From assembly GCF_900156915.1 (NCBI RefSeq), contig NZ_LT732535.1:1753332-1817331 (forward strand): 64,000 nt of DNA, read 5' to 3'. The notes under the pieces are model-generated. The model saw nothing but the letters and a program-made list of their open reading frames with translations, was not told where the DNA came from and made no database searches. The stretch's first letter is position 1. Each line of letters starts with the position of its first letter. Made by a program: the position numbers and the translations under genes. The stretch is from Sediminibacillus massiliensis (GTDB lineage: Bacteria > Bacillota > Bacilli > Bacillales > Amphibacillaceae). Shown here piece after piece: positions 17,195 through 25,993 of this stretch.

Positions 17195-17531
17195 GAAAGA
17201 CCTCCCCCAATCTTATAGTAATCTAATCTATCAAATTAAACTCATTGTATCGGGACGGGGTAAGCCTTAAACCAATTCCGCCCGATTCTATAATTCCCAG
17301 ATTCTGCCTTGGAACAGTTAGTGCCAGTAAGATTCCCCTTTATTGGCAACGTTTATCAATTAAGTGAACAATTCGTGACATTTTGGTCTTTCAATTCATG
17401 AACTCTTTGTGACAAACATCACATATAATTGTTTTTTTCCGTATACGGGATTAAGATTAGTAAATGAATTGATCATGTACCGCTTTTAAGCCCATGATAC
17501 ATGCTATTTAAACAGAGAAAGGGGTACCTCC
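17195..17531. other. Intergenic, 337 bp: leader and promoter region of qoxABCD
   Basis: Contains the Rex/Fnr-like palindrome (17407-17424), an overlapping TATAAT (17424-17429) and GAAAGGGG about 10 bp before the qoxA start. Nothing else was recognised. Confidence 0.6.
17407..17429 (+). promoter_or_regulatory. Rex/Fnr-like operator overlapping the qox -10 box
   Basis: TTGTGA-caaaca-TCACAT: half sites TGTGA and TCACA with 6-bp spacing. This fits the Bacillus Fnr box (TGTGA-N6-TCACA) exactly and the Rex box (TTGTGA-N6-TCACAA) except for the last base. TATAAT at 17424-17429 directly follows. Binding here would block polymerase, so repression when NADH is high or oxygen low is the simplest inference. 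Confidence 0.65.
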
Positions 17532-18452
17532 ATGAAATTGAAAGGCTCATTATTAGTGTTGATTTTCACAGTAATCACTGTGTTAACTGGCTGTGAACCT
17601 TTAATGGTCCTGGATCCAAAAGGTCCGCAAGCTCAAACACAGGCAGATGTCATCCTTTTATCTATTGGTCTCATGTCGTTTATCGTTATTGTCGTGTTTG
17701 CTATGCTGGCATACATGTTGATCAAATACCGCGCATCTAAACAGAAGGAAGATTATGAACCGCCACATATTGAAGGGAATCCAATTGTTGAAGGTATTGT
17801 GGTTGGAATTCCTATTTTGATTGTTGTGTTTCTCTCGATTGTATCAGTACGAAGCAACTACCTTGTTGAAGCAACACCTGAAGGCTATGAAGATAAAGAA
17901 CCTTTAACTATTTATGCTACTTCTTCCAACTGGAAATGGCATTTCAGTTACCCGGAAGAGAATATCGAAACAGTCAATTACTTATATATCCCGACTGACA
18001 GGGCTTTGGAATTCAAACTTTATTCCCAGGGTACTATCACAAGTTTCTGGATTCCGCAGCTTGGCGGACAGAAATATGCTATGTCTGATATGGTGACAAC
18101 TCTTCACCTAGCCGCAGACGCACCTGGAGAATATATGGGAAGAAACGCCAACTTCAATGGAGAAGGCTTTGCGGAAAATACGTTTAATGTTAATGCTGTT
18201 CCACAAGATGAATTTGATGAATGGGTAGACGAAGTTCAGGAAACAGCCGATCCGATTACAGAAGAAAAGTATGATGAATTGGTTGAGCCTGGTCATCTTG
18301 GTCAGCTGACTTTCACTGGTACACACTTAGAGTTTTCTCCGGCACCTGAAGGTCATCACCACGGAAGCAGCAGTGAAGACTCAGAAGACTCGGAGTCACA
18401 CGGGGAAGAACACAGTGAGACAGATGAACACTCTGAACACAGCGGCCATTAG
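17532..18452 (+). CDS. qoxA: Cytochrome aa3 quinol oxidase subunit II
   Basis: 306 residues. Signal peptide with lipobox LTGC (Cys21), then two membrane helices (about 38-64 and 86-108) and an external cupredoxin domain with NWKWHFSYPEENI, TSFWIPQLGGQKYAM and APGEYMGRNANFNGEGFA. The CuA cysteine cluster of cytochrome c oxidases is absent, which marks it as quinol-type. The C-terminus (from about 277) is a His/Ser/Glu-rich tail. First gene of qoxABCD; the operon makes the proton-pumping terminal oxidase that takes electrons from menaquinol. Confidence 0.96.
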   Translation: MKLKGSLLVLIFTVITVLTGCEPLMVLDPKGPQAQTQADVILLSIGLMSFIVIVVFAMLAYMLIKYRASKQKEDYEPPHIEGNPIVEGIVVGIPILIVVFLSIVSVRSNYLVEATPEGYEDKEPLTIYATSSNWKWHFSYPEENIETVNYLYIPTDRALEFKLYSQGTITSFWIPQLGGQKYAMSDMVTTLHLAADAPGEYMGRNANFNGEGFAENTFNVNAVPQDEFDEWVDEVQETADPITEEKYDELVEPGHLGQLTFTGTHLEFSPAPEGHHHGSSSEDSEDSESHGEEHSETDEHSEHSGH

Positions 18453-18519
18453 TTTTCTATTAAACATTTTGGCCATGGTTTTATAAATCCGAGATATTTC
18501 CTGAAAGGAGTAACAAAGG

Positions 18520-20487
18520 ATGGATTTTTTCAATAGATTTGCCATACCTCATCCTAGTCCGGCGATTTATGCATCGATGGTGGCAATCGCACTCACCAGT
18601 ATTGCGATAGTCGTCGGCATAACATATACCAAAAAATGGGGCTACTTGTGGCGCGAATGGCTGACAACAGTAGACCATAAACGAATTGGGATTATGTACC
18701 TTATATCCGCTTTGCTGATGCTTTTCCGCGGAGGGGCAGATGCAATCATGATGCGGGCGCAAACAGCCGTTCCTGAAAATACATTGCTGGATTCACAGCA
18801 TTATAATGAAATCTTTACCACACACGGAGTCGTCATGATTCTGTTTATGGCGATGGCTTTTATTACAGCCTTGATGAACTTCGTGGTTCCGTTACAAATC
18901 GGAGCGCGTGACGTTGCGTTCCCACGTTTGAACGCATTAAGCTTCTGGCTTTATTTCTTCGGAGCGATGTTGTTCAATATTTCTTTCGTCGTCGGCGGTT
19001 CGCCTGATGCTGGTTGGACTTCCTATTTTCCGCTTGCGGGAAATGACTTCAGCACATCAGTCGGGACAAACTACTACATGCTGGCGATACAGATTGCAGG
19101 TCTTGGTACCCTGATCACCGGTATTAACTTTACGGTAACCATTTTGAAAATGAGAGCACCAGGCATGAAGTTAATGAAAATGCCAATGTTCACATGGTCG
19201 GCTCTTATCACAAACCTGATTATCGTCTTTGCATTCCCTGTATTGACAGTGGCTCTTGCAATGGGAACAATGGACCGTCTATTCGGAACACAATTCTTCA
19301 CCACTACAAATGGCGGTATGGATATGCTTTGGGCCAACCTATTCTGGGTTTGGGGACATCCGGAAGTATATATCTTGATTCTGCCGGCATTCGGTGTGTA
19401 CAGTGAAGTTATTTCCACCTTTGCCCGCCGTAATCTATACGGGTATAAGTCCATGGTGATTTCTATCGTTCTTATTTCCCTGCTCTCCTTTGTGGTGTGG
19501 GTACACCATTTCTTCACAATGGGACAGGGAGCGATGGTTAACAGTATCTTCTCGATTACCACAATGGCAATTGCGGTTCCGACCGGTATTAAGATATTTA
19601 ACTGGCTGTTCACCCTTTGGAAAGGGAAAATTACGATTACGACGCCTATGCTTTATTCACTAGGTTTCATCCCGATATTCACTATCGGCGGCGTCACTGG
19701 TGTTATGCTCGGTATGTCGGCAGCGGACTATCAATACCATAACACCATGTTCTTAGTAGCACATTTTCACTTGGTGATTATTCCTGGTGTCGTGTTTGCA
19801 ATGATTGCCGGTCTTACCTACTGGTGGCCGAAAATGTTCGGGTTTATGCTGAATGAGCGTATTGGTAAATGGGCATTCTGGTTCATTTCTATCGGTACTT
19901 GTGTCGCCTTCTTCCCGATGTTTATCTCAGGGCTTGATGGCCAGGCACGCCGTATGTACACCTATTCGGAATCTACAGGATTCGGACTGTGGAACATGAT
20001 TTCATTTGGCGGGGCGATTATGCTTGCCATCGGTTTCGTGCTGATCGTGTACAACATCTATTACAGTACCCGTTATGCTTCCAGAGACATCAGTGCAGAT
20101 CCTTGGGATGCACGTTCTCTTGAATGGGCGACTGCAACACCTGTACCGGCATACAACTTCGCGATTACACCTGAAGTGAATTCCAGTGAAGCGTTCTGGG
20201 ATTCCAAGAAGAACGGCCACAAGCTGTTTAAAGGCGGCTATAAAGAAATCCATATGCCGAATAACAGCGGCATGCCGTTCATCATGGGAGTTATTTTCTT
20301 TGTTTTAGGATTTGCGCTGGTCTTCAGCATATGGATCCTTGCAATTGTAGCATTGCTCGGAATTTTTGCTTGCATGGCACACCGTTCGCTAGAGCAGGAT
20401 CATGGCTACCATATCTCGGCGGAAGAATTACGAGAATCAGAAGAACTAATAGGAGGTGCCCAACATGAAAGCAACTCACGCTCATAA
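18520..20487 (+). CDS. qoxB: Cytochrome aa3 quinol oxidase subunit I
   Basis: 655 residues, full length, about 14 membrane helices. The heme-copper oxidase motifs are present: [11 protein letters not shown] (low-spin heme His), [17 protein letters not shown] (CuB His and the cross-linked Tyr), [12 protein letters not shown] (CuB His-His), and [17 protein letters not shown] near 410 (heme ligands). It reduces oxygen to water and pumps protons. It has AAAGGAG before the ATG and overlaps qoxC by about 23 bp. Confidence 0.97.
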   Translation: MDFFNRFAIPHPSPAIYASMVAIALTSIAIVVGITYTKKWGYLWREWLTTVDHKRIGIMYLISALLMLFRGGADAIMMRAQTAVPENTLLDSQHYNEIFTTHGVVMILFMAMAFITALMNFVVPLQIGARDVAFPRLNALSFWLYFFGAMLFNISFVVGGSPDAGWTSYFPLAGNDFSTSVGTNYYMLAIQIAGLGTLITGINFTVTILKMRAPGMKLMKMPMFTWSALITNLIIVFAFPVLTVALAMGTMDRLFGTQFFTTTNGGMDMLWANLFWVWGHPEVYILILPAFGVYSEVISTFARRNLYGYKSMVISIVLISLLSFVVWVHHFFTMGQGAMVNSIFSITTMAIAVPTGIKIFNWLFTLWKGKITITTPMLYSLGFIPIFTIGGVTGVMLGMSAADYQYHNTMFLVAHFHLVIIPGVVFAMIAGLTYWWPKMFGFMLNERIGKWAFWFISIGTCVAFFPMFISGLDGQARRMYTYSESTGFGLWNMISFGGAIMLAIGFVLIVYNIYYSTRYASRDISADPWDARSLEWATATPVPAYNFAITPEVNSSEAFWDSKKNGHKLFKGGYKEIHMPNNSGMPFIMGVIFFVLGFALVFSIWILAIVALLGIFACMAHRSLEQDHGYHISAEELRESEELIGGAQHESNSRS

Positions 20488-21073
20488 CCAGGCACAACCT
20501 CTTGAATACAGTACAGAACAAAATAACCTGAATATATTGGGTTTCTGGATATTCTTAGGAGCGGAAATCATGCTCTTTGGTACGCTTTTCGCATCCTATT
20601 TCACATTGGAAGGCCGTACAGGAAGCGGTCCTTCCGGTGCGGAAATTTTTGAAATAACCCCTGTTTTATTTGAGACCCTGATCCTTTTGACCAGTAGTTT
20701 CACAATCGGTCTTGCCGTCCATGCAATGCGTATTAAACGAAAAAAAGCGACGCTTGCTTTTCTCGCAATTACCCTGCTGCTCGGTCTAGGATTCCTGGGA
20801 ATCGAAATTTTTGAATTCATGCATTATGTGCACGTCGGTGCCGGCCTGCAAACAAGTGCATTTACGTCCATCTTGTTAACGACATTAGGAACACACGGAG
20901 CTCACGTTACGTTCGGATTGTTCTGGGGAGCGTTTATCTTCGCACAAATTAAAAAGCGTGGATTGACTCCTGAAACGGCCAATAAATCATTCATTTTCTC
21001 TCTTTACTGGCACTTCTTAGATGTTGTCTGGATCTTTATCTTCAGCTTCGTCTACTTGAAAGGAATGATGTAA
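20465..21073 (+). CDS. qoxC: Cytochrome aa3 quinol oxidase subunit III
   Basis: 202 residues with five membrane helices. [24 protein letters not shown] and [13 protein letters not shown], and the late [18 protein letters not shown], are subunit III hallmarks. It stabilises proton uptake by subunit I. AGGAGG lies 8 bp before ATG 20465, which is therefore preferred to GTG 20456. The gene begins inside the last codons of qoxB, so translation is coupled. Confidence 0.96.
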   Translation: MKATHAHNQAQPLEYSTEQNNLNILGFWIFLGAEIMLFGTLFASYFTLEGRTGSGPSGAEIFEITPVLFETLILLTSSFTIGLAVHAMRIKRKKATLAFLAITLLLGLGFLGIEIFEFMHYVHVGAGLQTSAFTSILLTTLGTHGAHVTFGLFWGAFIFAQIKKRGLTPETANKSFIFSLYWHFLDVVWIFIFSFVYLKGMM

Positions 21074-21074
21074 C

Positions 21075-21359
21075 ATGAAAGAACTATTCCCGGCTAAACA
21101 AGTGATGGGCTTTGTATTTTCATTGGTTTTGACAGTTGTTGCCTTGTTGGTGTATTTCCTGGATATGTCGTTCACAACAGGGATAACCGTCCTATTGATT
21201 ACGGCATTCATCCAGGCAGGACTTCAGCTTGTCGTATTTATGCATGCAGGGGAAAGCGAGGACAAAGGGTCGATTTATACGAATATCTTTTACGGATTCG
21301 CTATTGCCCTGTTAACTGTCTTCGGTACGCTTCTCGCAATGATTTGGGGTTACGTATAA
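21075..21359 (+). CDS. qoxD: Cytochrome aa3 quinol oxidase subunit IV
   Basis: 94 residues with three hydrophobic helices (about 8-30, 35-56, 73-93) and the QAGLQLVVFMHAGES segment of the COX4-like bacterial family. It is a small assembly or stability subunit. It begins 1 bp after the qoxC stop and ends the operon before the terminator at 21378-21412. Confidence 0.94.
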   Translation: MKELFPAKQVMGFVFSLVLTVVALLVYFLDMSFTTGITVLLITAFIQAGLQLVVFMHAGESEDKGSIYTNIFYGFAIALLTVFGTLLAMIWGYV

Positions 21360-21377
21360 AAATAGATATAGAAACAG

Positions 21378-21412
21378 AAATGAGCGTCCTATTATAGGGC
21401 GCTCATTTTTTA
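21378..21412 (+). terminator. qox operon terminator
   Basis: AAATGAGCGTCC ... GGGCGCTCATTT stem (one G-T pair) with loop TATTATA and six Ts. It also reads as a terminator for the gene on the opposite strand, whose stop is at 21415. Confidence 0.85.
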
Positions 21413-21414
21413 AA

Positions 21415-21678
21415 TTATTTTTTGGCAAATGGTATTACATTATCGGTTGAAGTAATACTTGCTTCGTTTTCCGTTTTTTCCAACATCTCTTCCGTTGTCT
21501 TAAAGAACACACCCATGAGAAAGATAAAAACGGCACCCATGATTGTTCCTATTCCTACTCCTGTCCAGTTGTTGGAAACGTTACCAAAAGTACCTACCAA
21601 GAAAGTGATAATCCCTATCGTCAAAATGATTGGGCAAACAATGCTTACTGCTTTAATCAATTTATTTCCTGCCACCAT
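21415..21678 (-). CDS. Small membrane protein, 87 aa
   Basis: Two strong hydrophobic helices (about 9-29 and 40-60) joined by a short Asn/Thr/Gly loop, with a soluble Glu-rich C-terminus ending NVIPFAKK. No family recognised. AAAGGACGG lies ahead of the start. Its upstream region contains two TTTGTGAAC copies on the coding strand (21717-21732 and near 21750), which resemble ResD or Rex half sites. It is convergent with qoxD and shares its terminator. Confidence 0.65.
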   Translation of the reverse strand: MVAGNKLIKAVSIVCPIILTIGIITFLVGTFGNVSNNWTGVGIGTIMGAVFIFLMGVFFKTTEEMLEKTENEASITSTDNVIPFAKK

Positions 21679-21716
21679 CTCATTTCACCGTCCTTTTAAT
21701 TATATTATTCACTATG

Positions 21717-21732
21717 TTCACAAATTTGTCAA
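21717..21732. promoter_or_regulatory. Inverted repeat upstream of small membrane gene
   Basis: TTCACAAATTTGTCAA: 14 of 16 positions are palindromic. A second TTGTTCACAAA occurs about 30 bp away. Read on the minus strand, TTTGTGAAC resembles the ResD/Rex half site TTTGTGAA. Placed 39-54 bp upstream of the 21678 start. Confidence 0.4.
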
Positions 21733-21832
21733 AGTATATTTGCCTTTTGTTCACAAATAAATCATAAATACATATTGAAATATGCTCTTAGTTATGAATT
21801 CACTTTTTATGGTATGTTTAAACCTGTGAAAG

Positions 21833-22008
21833 TTATTCCACCGACAATCAATAAATGCAGACAATCCCTGATACTTTTCATTTCAATTCCTAGAGGGGAA
21901 AAAGGAATGACCGTGTACAGCCACATATTAAAAGTAAGGGTTGTCGAAACCTGCAGCTGCTTTGCTAACTAAAAAAAGCCGCCTCCAATATTTGGATTGC
22001 GGCTTTTT
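21833..22008 (+). ncRNA. Possible small RNA or 21-aa peptide gene with its own terminator
   Basis: Between the genes at 21678 and 22108, a strong terminator (21973-22008) closes a short unit with no normal gene. Inside, GAGGGG precedes ATG at 21907 for a 21-codon frame (MTVYSHILKVRVVETCSCFAN) whose TAA lies just before the terminator stem. This could be a peptide, a leader or a regulatory RNA. No promoter was assigned, so the left limit is a guess. Confidence 0.35.
21973..22008 (+). terminator. Strong terminator without an upstream full-size gene
   Basis: AAAAAGCCGC ... GCGGCTTTTT with an inner CCAA/TTGG stem, followed by TTTTT. It works in both directions by sequence (A-run on the left). 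Confidence 0.85.
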
Positions 22009-22107
22009 GGTCTCAGATTGATTGTGTTAAAATTAAATACAGCAATACAATAAAACACGCCAAGTTAACTTGAATACTGCTCCTTGTAATGAAAGGTGGA
22101 AAAGATT

Positions 22108-22296
22108 ATGGACCTGACTTCTTCGCTATTTATCTTGATTGTTTTAGTTCTTCTCATATTGTTCACAATTTCTTTGGCTCTCTTCATTCGCAGAATACTT
22201 CTTAATTCTTATAGTAAAAGGAACGACCTATTGGTAATAGAAGAGAAATTGGACAAAATCATCGACCTGCTTGAGAAGAACCAAAAAAAGGAATGA
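22108..22296 (+). CDS. DUF4083-like small membrane protein, 62 aa
   Basis: One long N-terminal hydrophobic helix (residues 6-33), a basic stretch RRILLNSYSKR, and a C-terminal amphipathic helix IEEKLDKIIDLLEKNQKK. The helix plus EEKLDKIIDLLEK ending is characteristic of DUF4083 proteins. Start ATG 22108 is chosen from AGGTGG at 8 bp. Function unknown. It ends where the opposite-strand gene ends. Confidence 0.6.
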   Translation: MDLTSSLFILIVLVLLILFTISLALFIRRILLNSYSKRNDLLVIEEKLDKIIDLLEKNQKKE

Positions 22297-22482
22297 CTAT
22301 CGCCTGCATGAGAGCGTCCAATTGATTGCCAGGAAACTCGTCTTGTCTTCTACTATAGAATGACCATTTGTCACACAAGCCGCCTTGGCTTCTCTATAGG
22401 AAAGGTAATGGATGCTTATCCCAATCGCCAAAAAAATTAAAACGATACAACCAGTTAGTCGAAGTCTGGATTTGAATTGCAA
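22297..22482 (-). CDS. Small secreted or membrane-anchored protein, about 61 aa
   Basis: One hydrophobic helix (about 10-28) followed by a short domain with two cysteines, ACVTNGHSIVEDKTSFLAINWTLSC, a pattern I associate with small uncharacterised Bacillus proteins having a C-x(n)-W-S/T-x-x-C ending. The start is taken as TTG 22482 after GAGAGGTGG; GTG 22491 lies within that site. The Cys pair may form a disulfide outside the membrane. Function unknown. Confidence 0.55.
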   Translation of the reverse strand: MQFKSRLRLTGCIVLIFLAIGISIHYLSYREAKAACVTNGHSIVEDKTSFLAINWTLSCRR

Positions 22483-22658
22483 CAGAACCACCTCTCTCTG
22501 TCAGTCACTCCCATACATATTAACACAAAATGGATTCTGTCTTTAAAGCAAACCGCCGCAAAACTGGATAACTGGAATTTCACCGTACAACAATCCCTCC
22601 AAGCTAGCGACTTCAAACATGATCCTTACCAACTCCTTTAGCACACGTCAAAATAAAA

Positions 22659-22684
22659 ACCCACACGCTTTGAAACGTGTGGGT
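22659..22684 (-). terminator. mtl operon terminator
   Basis: ACCCACACG / CGTGTGGGT stem with an 8-nt loop followed on the minus strand by TTTTTATTTT, just after the mtlD stop. Confidence 0.88.
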
Positions 22685-22690
22685 AGCAGC

Positions 22691-23830
22691 TTATTTCAAT
22701 AACTCGTATTGTTCGATGACTGTTTGGGTGATTTCGCTATTCTCGTCCAGTTTGCTTACTTCTTTCAAGACATATGGTACACCATGCTCCTGAATCATCG
22801 ATTGGATTTGAACGGCTTCTTCATCCTCCGGATTATCAAATAACAAAGCAGCAGCAATCGCTTTTGATAGATTGGTGAATGACAATCCTGCTTTTTGTGC
22901 TTCTGTCGCCGGACGAACGAGCCTGTCTTCCGGTCCTAGCTTACGCATCGGAGCTCTTCCAACTCTGGTTACGGCATCGTTCAAATAAGCATTTTTGAAA
23001 CGGTCTATATTCTTATTGATATAAGCAAGGTGATTTTCTTCATCCAATCCATACTGCTTAACAAGATAGGCACCTGTCTCTTTTAATGTTTCCCTAACCT
23101 GATCGGCAATTTGTTCGTCTGCCAAGGTTTGGTCGATCGTCGGCTTTCCAGCAAGATAGCCAAAGTAAGCAATAACAGCATGGCCCGTATTTACAGTGAA
23201 CAGTTTCCGCTCAATAAATGGGGCAAGCTCGTCCACCACTGTCATTCCTTCGATTGGAGGAATGTCTTCTTTTGTTTCGACCACCCATTCGAAATAAGGT
23301 TCTACAAGGACGTCGAGAGATTCCTGATCTTCCTGGATGGGAACAATCCTGTCCACTGCAGAATTGAAGAAATAAACTCTTCCTTCCAGTCTTTCTTTCG
23401 TATCTTCATCCAGGTTGGACAGGATATGCTCTCTTAAAATGTCGGTGGCGGAAATTTGATTTTCACACGCAATCACATATAACTTTTCGTCTGTTTCATA
23501 CACACGTTCAGCCAAACCACGGGCGATCAACGGTGCAATCCTAGGCAATATGTTCGGCCCGATTGCCGTTGTAAGATATGTCGCATTTTTTATGGACTCA
23601 ATGACTTCGCCTTCCTGGTTCATATTATTCAAACCGGAAACATTTTCAATGGTGGTTGTTTCTTTTTGTTCTGTAGCCAATTTGACTTGGTAGCTTCTTT
23701 CTTCGTTTAACTTATTGATGATTTGGTCGGCAATATCCACGAAAGTGACATGATAACCGGATTGGGAAAAAAGTGCTCCAATAAAGCCTCTCCCGATATT
23801 TCCTGCACCAAAATGAACAGTTTGTTTCAT
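22691..23830 (-). CDS. mtlD: Mannitol-1-phosphate 5-dehydrogenase
   Basis: 379 residues. HFGAGNIGRGFIG is the NAD-binding loop of the MtlD family; NTGHAVIAYFGYL (catalytic Lys region is just before it in RKLFTVNTGHA) and the C-terminal all-alpha domain follow. It oxidises imported mannitol 1-phosphate to fructose 6-phosphate with NAD. Last gene of mtlA-mtlR-mtlD. AAAGGA lies 9 bp before ATG 23830, so that is preferred to ATG 23839, which the site touches. It begins 5 bp after the mtlR stop. Confidence 0.96.
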   Translation of the reverse strand: MKQTVHFGAGNIGRGFIGALFSQSGYHVTFVDIADQIINKLNEERSYQVKLATEQKETTTIENVSGLNNMNQEGEVIESIKNATYLTTAIGPNILPRIAPLIARGLAERVYETDEKLYVIACENQISATDILREHILSNLDEDTKERLEGRVYFFNSAVDRIVPIQEDQESLDVLVEPYFEWVVETKEDIPPIEGMTVVDELAPFIERKLFTVNTGHAVIAYFGYLAGKPTIDQTLADEQIADQVRETLKETGAYLVKQYGLDEENHLAYINKNIDRFKNAYLNDAVTRVGRAPMRKLGPEDRLVRPATEAQKAGLSFTNLSKAIAAALLFDNPEDEEAVQIQSMIQEHGVPYVLKEVSKLDENSEITQTVIEQYELLK

Positions 23831-23835
23831 TATAA

Positions 23836-25911
23836 TCATTCCTTTATCAAATTATTTTGGAGGTATTCTAAAAATAAATCTTCCAATTTTTTACTGATCA
23901 TCTCTTCGTTTGATGAAGAAAAAATCATCATTGCAACATCATTTTCGATTAGACTGGTACTTATCAGGCTCAATACTTCCTGCTCGCGCAAGCTTAGTTC
24001 TTCCGGAGCGAGCATCAACAGCAGGTTTTTCATATGGACTTCGTCCCCATCCATCCCTTCTATCGTAAAGGGATGCTCCAAATGGGATACTTGAAACACC
24101 AATTCGTGGATATGTTCATCCCGGCAATGAAAGAGCCCCATATTGGTCTTAGGTATCCCAAGGCCGCCTTTCCTTTCCCGTTCATATAATTGCTCCATCA
24201 CTCTATCCGAATCAGACAGCAGGCCATCCAGTCTTGCTTGATCGACCATTTCCCTTAGTATCTCGTAATGACTGGTTTTATTAGTTGTACGATACACACG
24301 CAGGTTTTTCAGAATCGATTCAATGCTGGAATGGACAATTTTAATTTCCTCCAAAAGTTCCTTGATGGCAGGCTTCTCTTCAGGGGAAGGAGTCTGTTTT
24401 CTGTTTTCCGGTTGGTAATAAGTGTCATGTCTTGTCAACTTTTGTACGTTTCGTTGTAAAAAGTCGTGAATGACTTCAATGTCTTCCTCACTTAGAAGCG
24501 GACTCACCAAAATGTAGTCAATATCGGTGAACGGGAGTCTGACAGTAGAGATAACCACATCATAATTGTTCAAATCCGCTTGCTGAAAATCTTTCATCGA
24601 TAATATTTCCACCGAATTGATTTCTACTATTTCTTTTTGTATCCTGCTGGCAAGCATCTTGGAAGCTCCGATACCTGTCGGACAGACGACAACAGCATTA
24701 ATCCGTGTTTTTTCTTCATTCATCAATAGTGCAGAGCCAAAGTGAAGCACGATAAAGGCGATTTCGTCATCAGGGAAATCAATATCCGTAAACTCCTTGT
24801 TCAGGCTATTCTTAACAGCCATAAACAGGACAGGATACTTTTTCTTAATTTCTGAAGTCAATGGATTGTATAATTCCATATCCTGTTTCAATCGAAAAAC
24901 AGATGGCTCCATATGAGCAAGTAAGCCTTGATATAGGGAAAAATCATCAGAAAGATCGACATGAAGCTGGGCTGACACATCGTGAATAATATTTTTGATT
25001 AATTGCGCTAACATAATTCGGTCATACTCAACTGCATCAGCTGCCTGTAGTTTGGATCCTCTTAAAATAACTGATAGAAGATGGATATCCTCTCTGGTGA
25101 GCGAAAGAGATAACCTGTCTTTCAGTTCATCGGCAATTTTATTTATCCATTCCTCTTCTGCAGGCGCGTGCTCGTCTTCTTCCAAGAGGAAACCGCTCTC
25201 TGTCCGTTGAACGGTAATACAGATATGGACAATCAATCCAATATAGTCGCTGTCAGCAAGGCGCGTTTGACCTTTGTTTATGGTATTGTTAACCAAAGCA
25301 TCGACTTCGGCGAGATAAACAGGGGAAAAATAGCCTAGCACAGGTCCCTCTATTTGATTCCCTGTTTGCAATAAGTATAAGCTTTCGATCAAGTCTTCGT
25401 AAAAGTGGATAAAGAAGTAACTGGCAAGCGCTTTTCGCATGTCTGCTTCTCTTCCCGCCAATTCGATTCCTACTCCCCTTTTTCTTGTCAGGTTAATTTG
25501 AAACTTGCTCAACCAGTCCGCCAAATCGTCCAGGTAAGCAGCAAGAGTTGCTGTGCTGACACCGAGCTGTTTTGCCAGTACTTGCGTCTTAAAAGACTGG
25601 CCTTCATTCAATAATATGATCAACAGCCGTAGTTTTCTTTCCTCCAATGTTTCATCTGTAGGATGCAGGTCGGTCAGGCTTTGCATAAGTTTATAAATAT
25701 GTTCATTTTTACCATTAACGATCAAACCGTCATTTTGTGTCCTGCTCAATTCCAAATCAAATTGATTCAAAATTTTGTTCACAGACTTCAAATCGCGCTG
25801 GATTGTTCGGACGCTAACATGCAAGTATGCAGCCATTGATTGAACAGTGTGCTTCCCTGCAGTTTTGACTATCAATTCGATAATGGACTTTTCCCTGGAA
25901 GTAATAAACAT
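23836..25911 (-). CDS. mtlR: MtlR-type PTS-regulated transcription activator of the mannitol operon
   Basis: 691 residues in the order HTH (about 1-65), second HTH (about 90-150), PRD1 (His229 in GLIVHICITVQR), PRD2 (His333, His390 in LHFGSAL), EIIB-Gat-like domain (Cys410 in VVVCPTGIGASK) and EIIA-Mtl-like domain (about 545-691, LFHCRDEH near 595). Such activators are switched by phosphorylation from HPr and the mannitol EII. The second His usually present in PRD1 is not apparent (VILRGSK). It lies between mtlA and mtlD, all on one strand. Confidence 0.95.
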   Translation of the reverse strand: MFITSREKSIIELIVKTAGKHTVQSMAAYLHVSVRTIQRDLKSVNKILNQFDLELSRTQNDGLIVNGKNEHIYKLMQSLTDLHPTDETLEERKLRLLIILLNEGQSFKTQVLAKQLGVSTATLAAYLDDLADWLSKFQINLTRKRGVGIELAGREADMRKALASYFFIHFYEDLIESLYLLQTGNQIEGPVLGYFSPVYLAEVDALVNNTINKGQTRLADSDYIGLIVHICITVQRTESGFLLEEDEHAPAEEEWINKIADELKDRLSLSLTREDIHLLSVILRGSKLQAADAVEYDRIMLAQLIKNIIHDVSAQLHVDLSDDFSLYQGLLAHMEPSVFRLKQDMELYNPLTSEIKKKYPVLFMAVKNSLNKEFTDIDFPDDEIAFIVLHFGSALLMNEEKTRINAVVVCPTGIGASKMLASRIQKEIVEINSVEILSMKDFQQADLNNYDVVISTVRLPFTDIDYILVSPLLSEEDIEVIHDFLQRNVQKLTRHDTYYQPENRKQTPSPEEKPAIKELLEEIKIVHSSIESILKNLRVYRTTNKTSHYEILREMVDQARLDGLLSDSDRVMEQLYERERKGGLGIPKTNMGLFHCRDEHIHELVFQVSHLEHPFTIEGMDGDEVHMKNLLLMLAPEELSLREQEVLSLISTSLIENDVAMMIFSSSNEEMISKKLEDLFLEYLQNNLIKE

Positions 25912-25955
25912 ATTACCTACTCATTTCTGAAAGAATTTGTTTCTGAAATTAGAAC

Positions 25956-25981
25956 AGAAAGGCAGGTATCCCCGCCTTTCT
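25956..25981. terminator. Hairpin between mtlA and mtlR
   Basis: AGAAAGGCaGG ... CCcGCCTTTCT with a 4-nt loop. On the operon strand only a weak U-rich tail follows, so it may attenuate or stabilise the mRNA rather than end it. It would lower mtlR relative to mtlA expression. Confidence 0.5.
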
Positions 25982-25993
25982 ATTTTTGTTGAC

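Noticed and set aside
19074-19613. 179-codon frame opposite qoxB
   Set aside because: Antisense shadow of a strongly conserved gene; no ribosome binding site.
21775-21972. 65-codon frame before the terminator at 21973
   Set aside because: TTG start has no ribosome binding site; only the last 21 codons have one, reported as a possible peptide.
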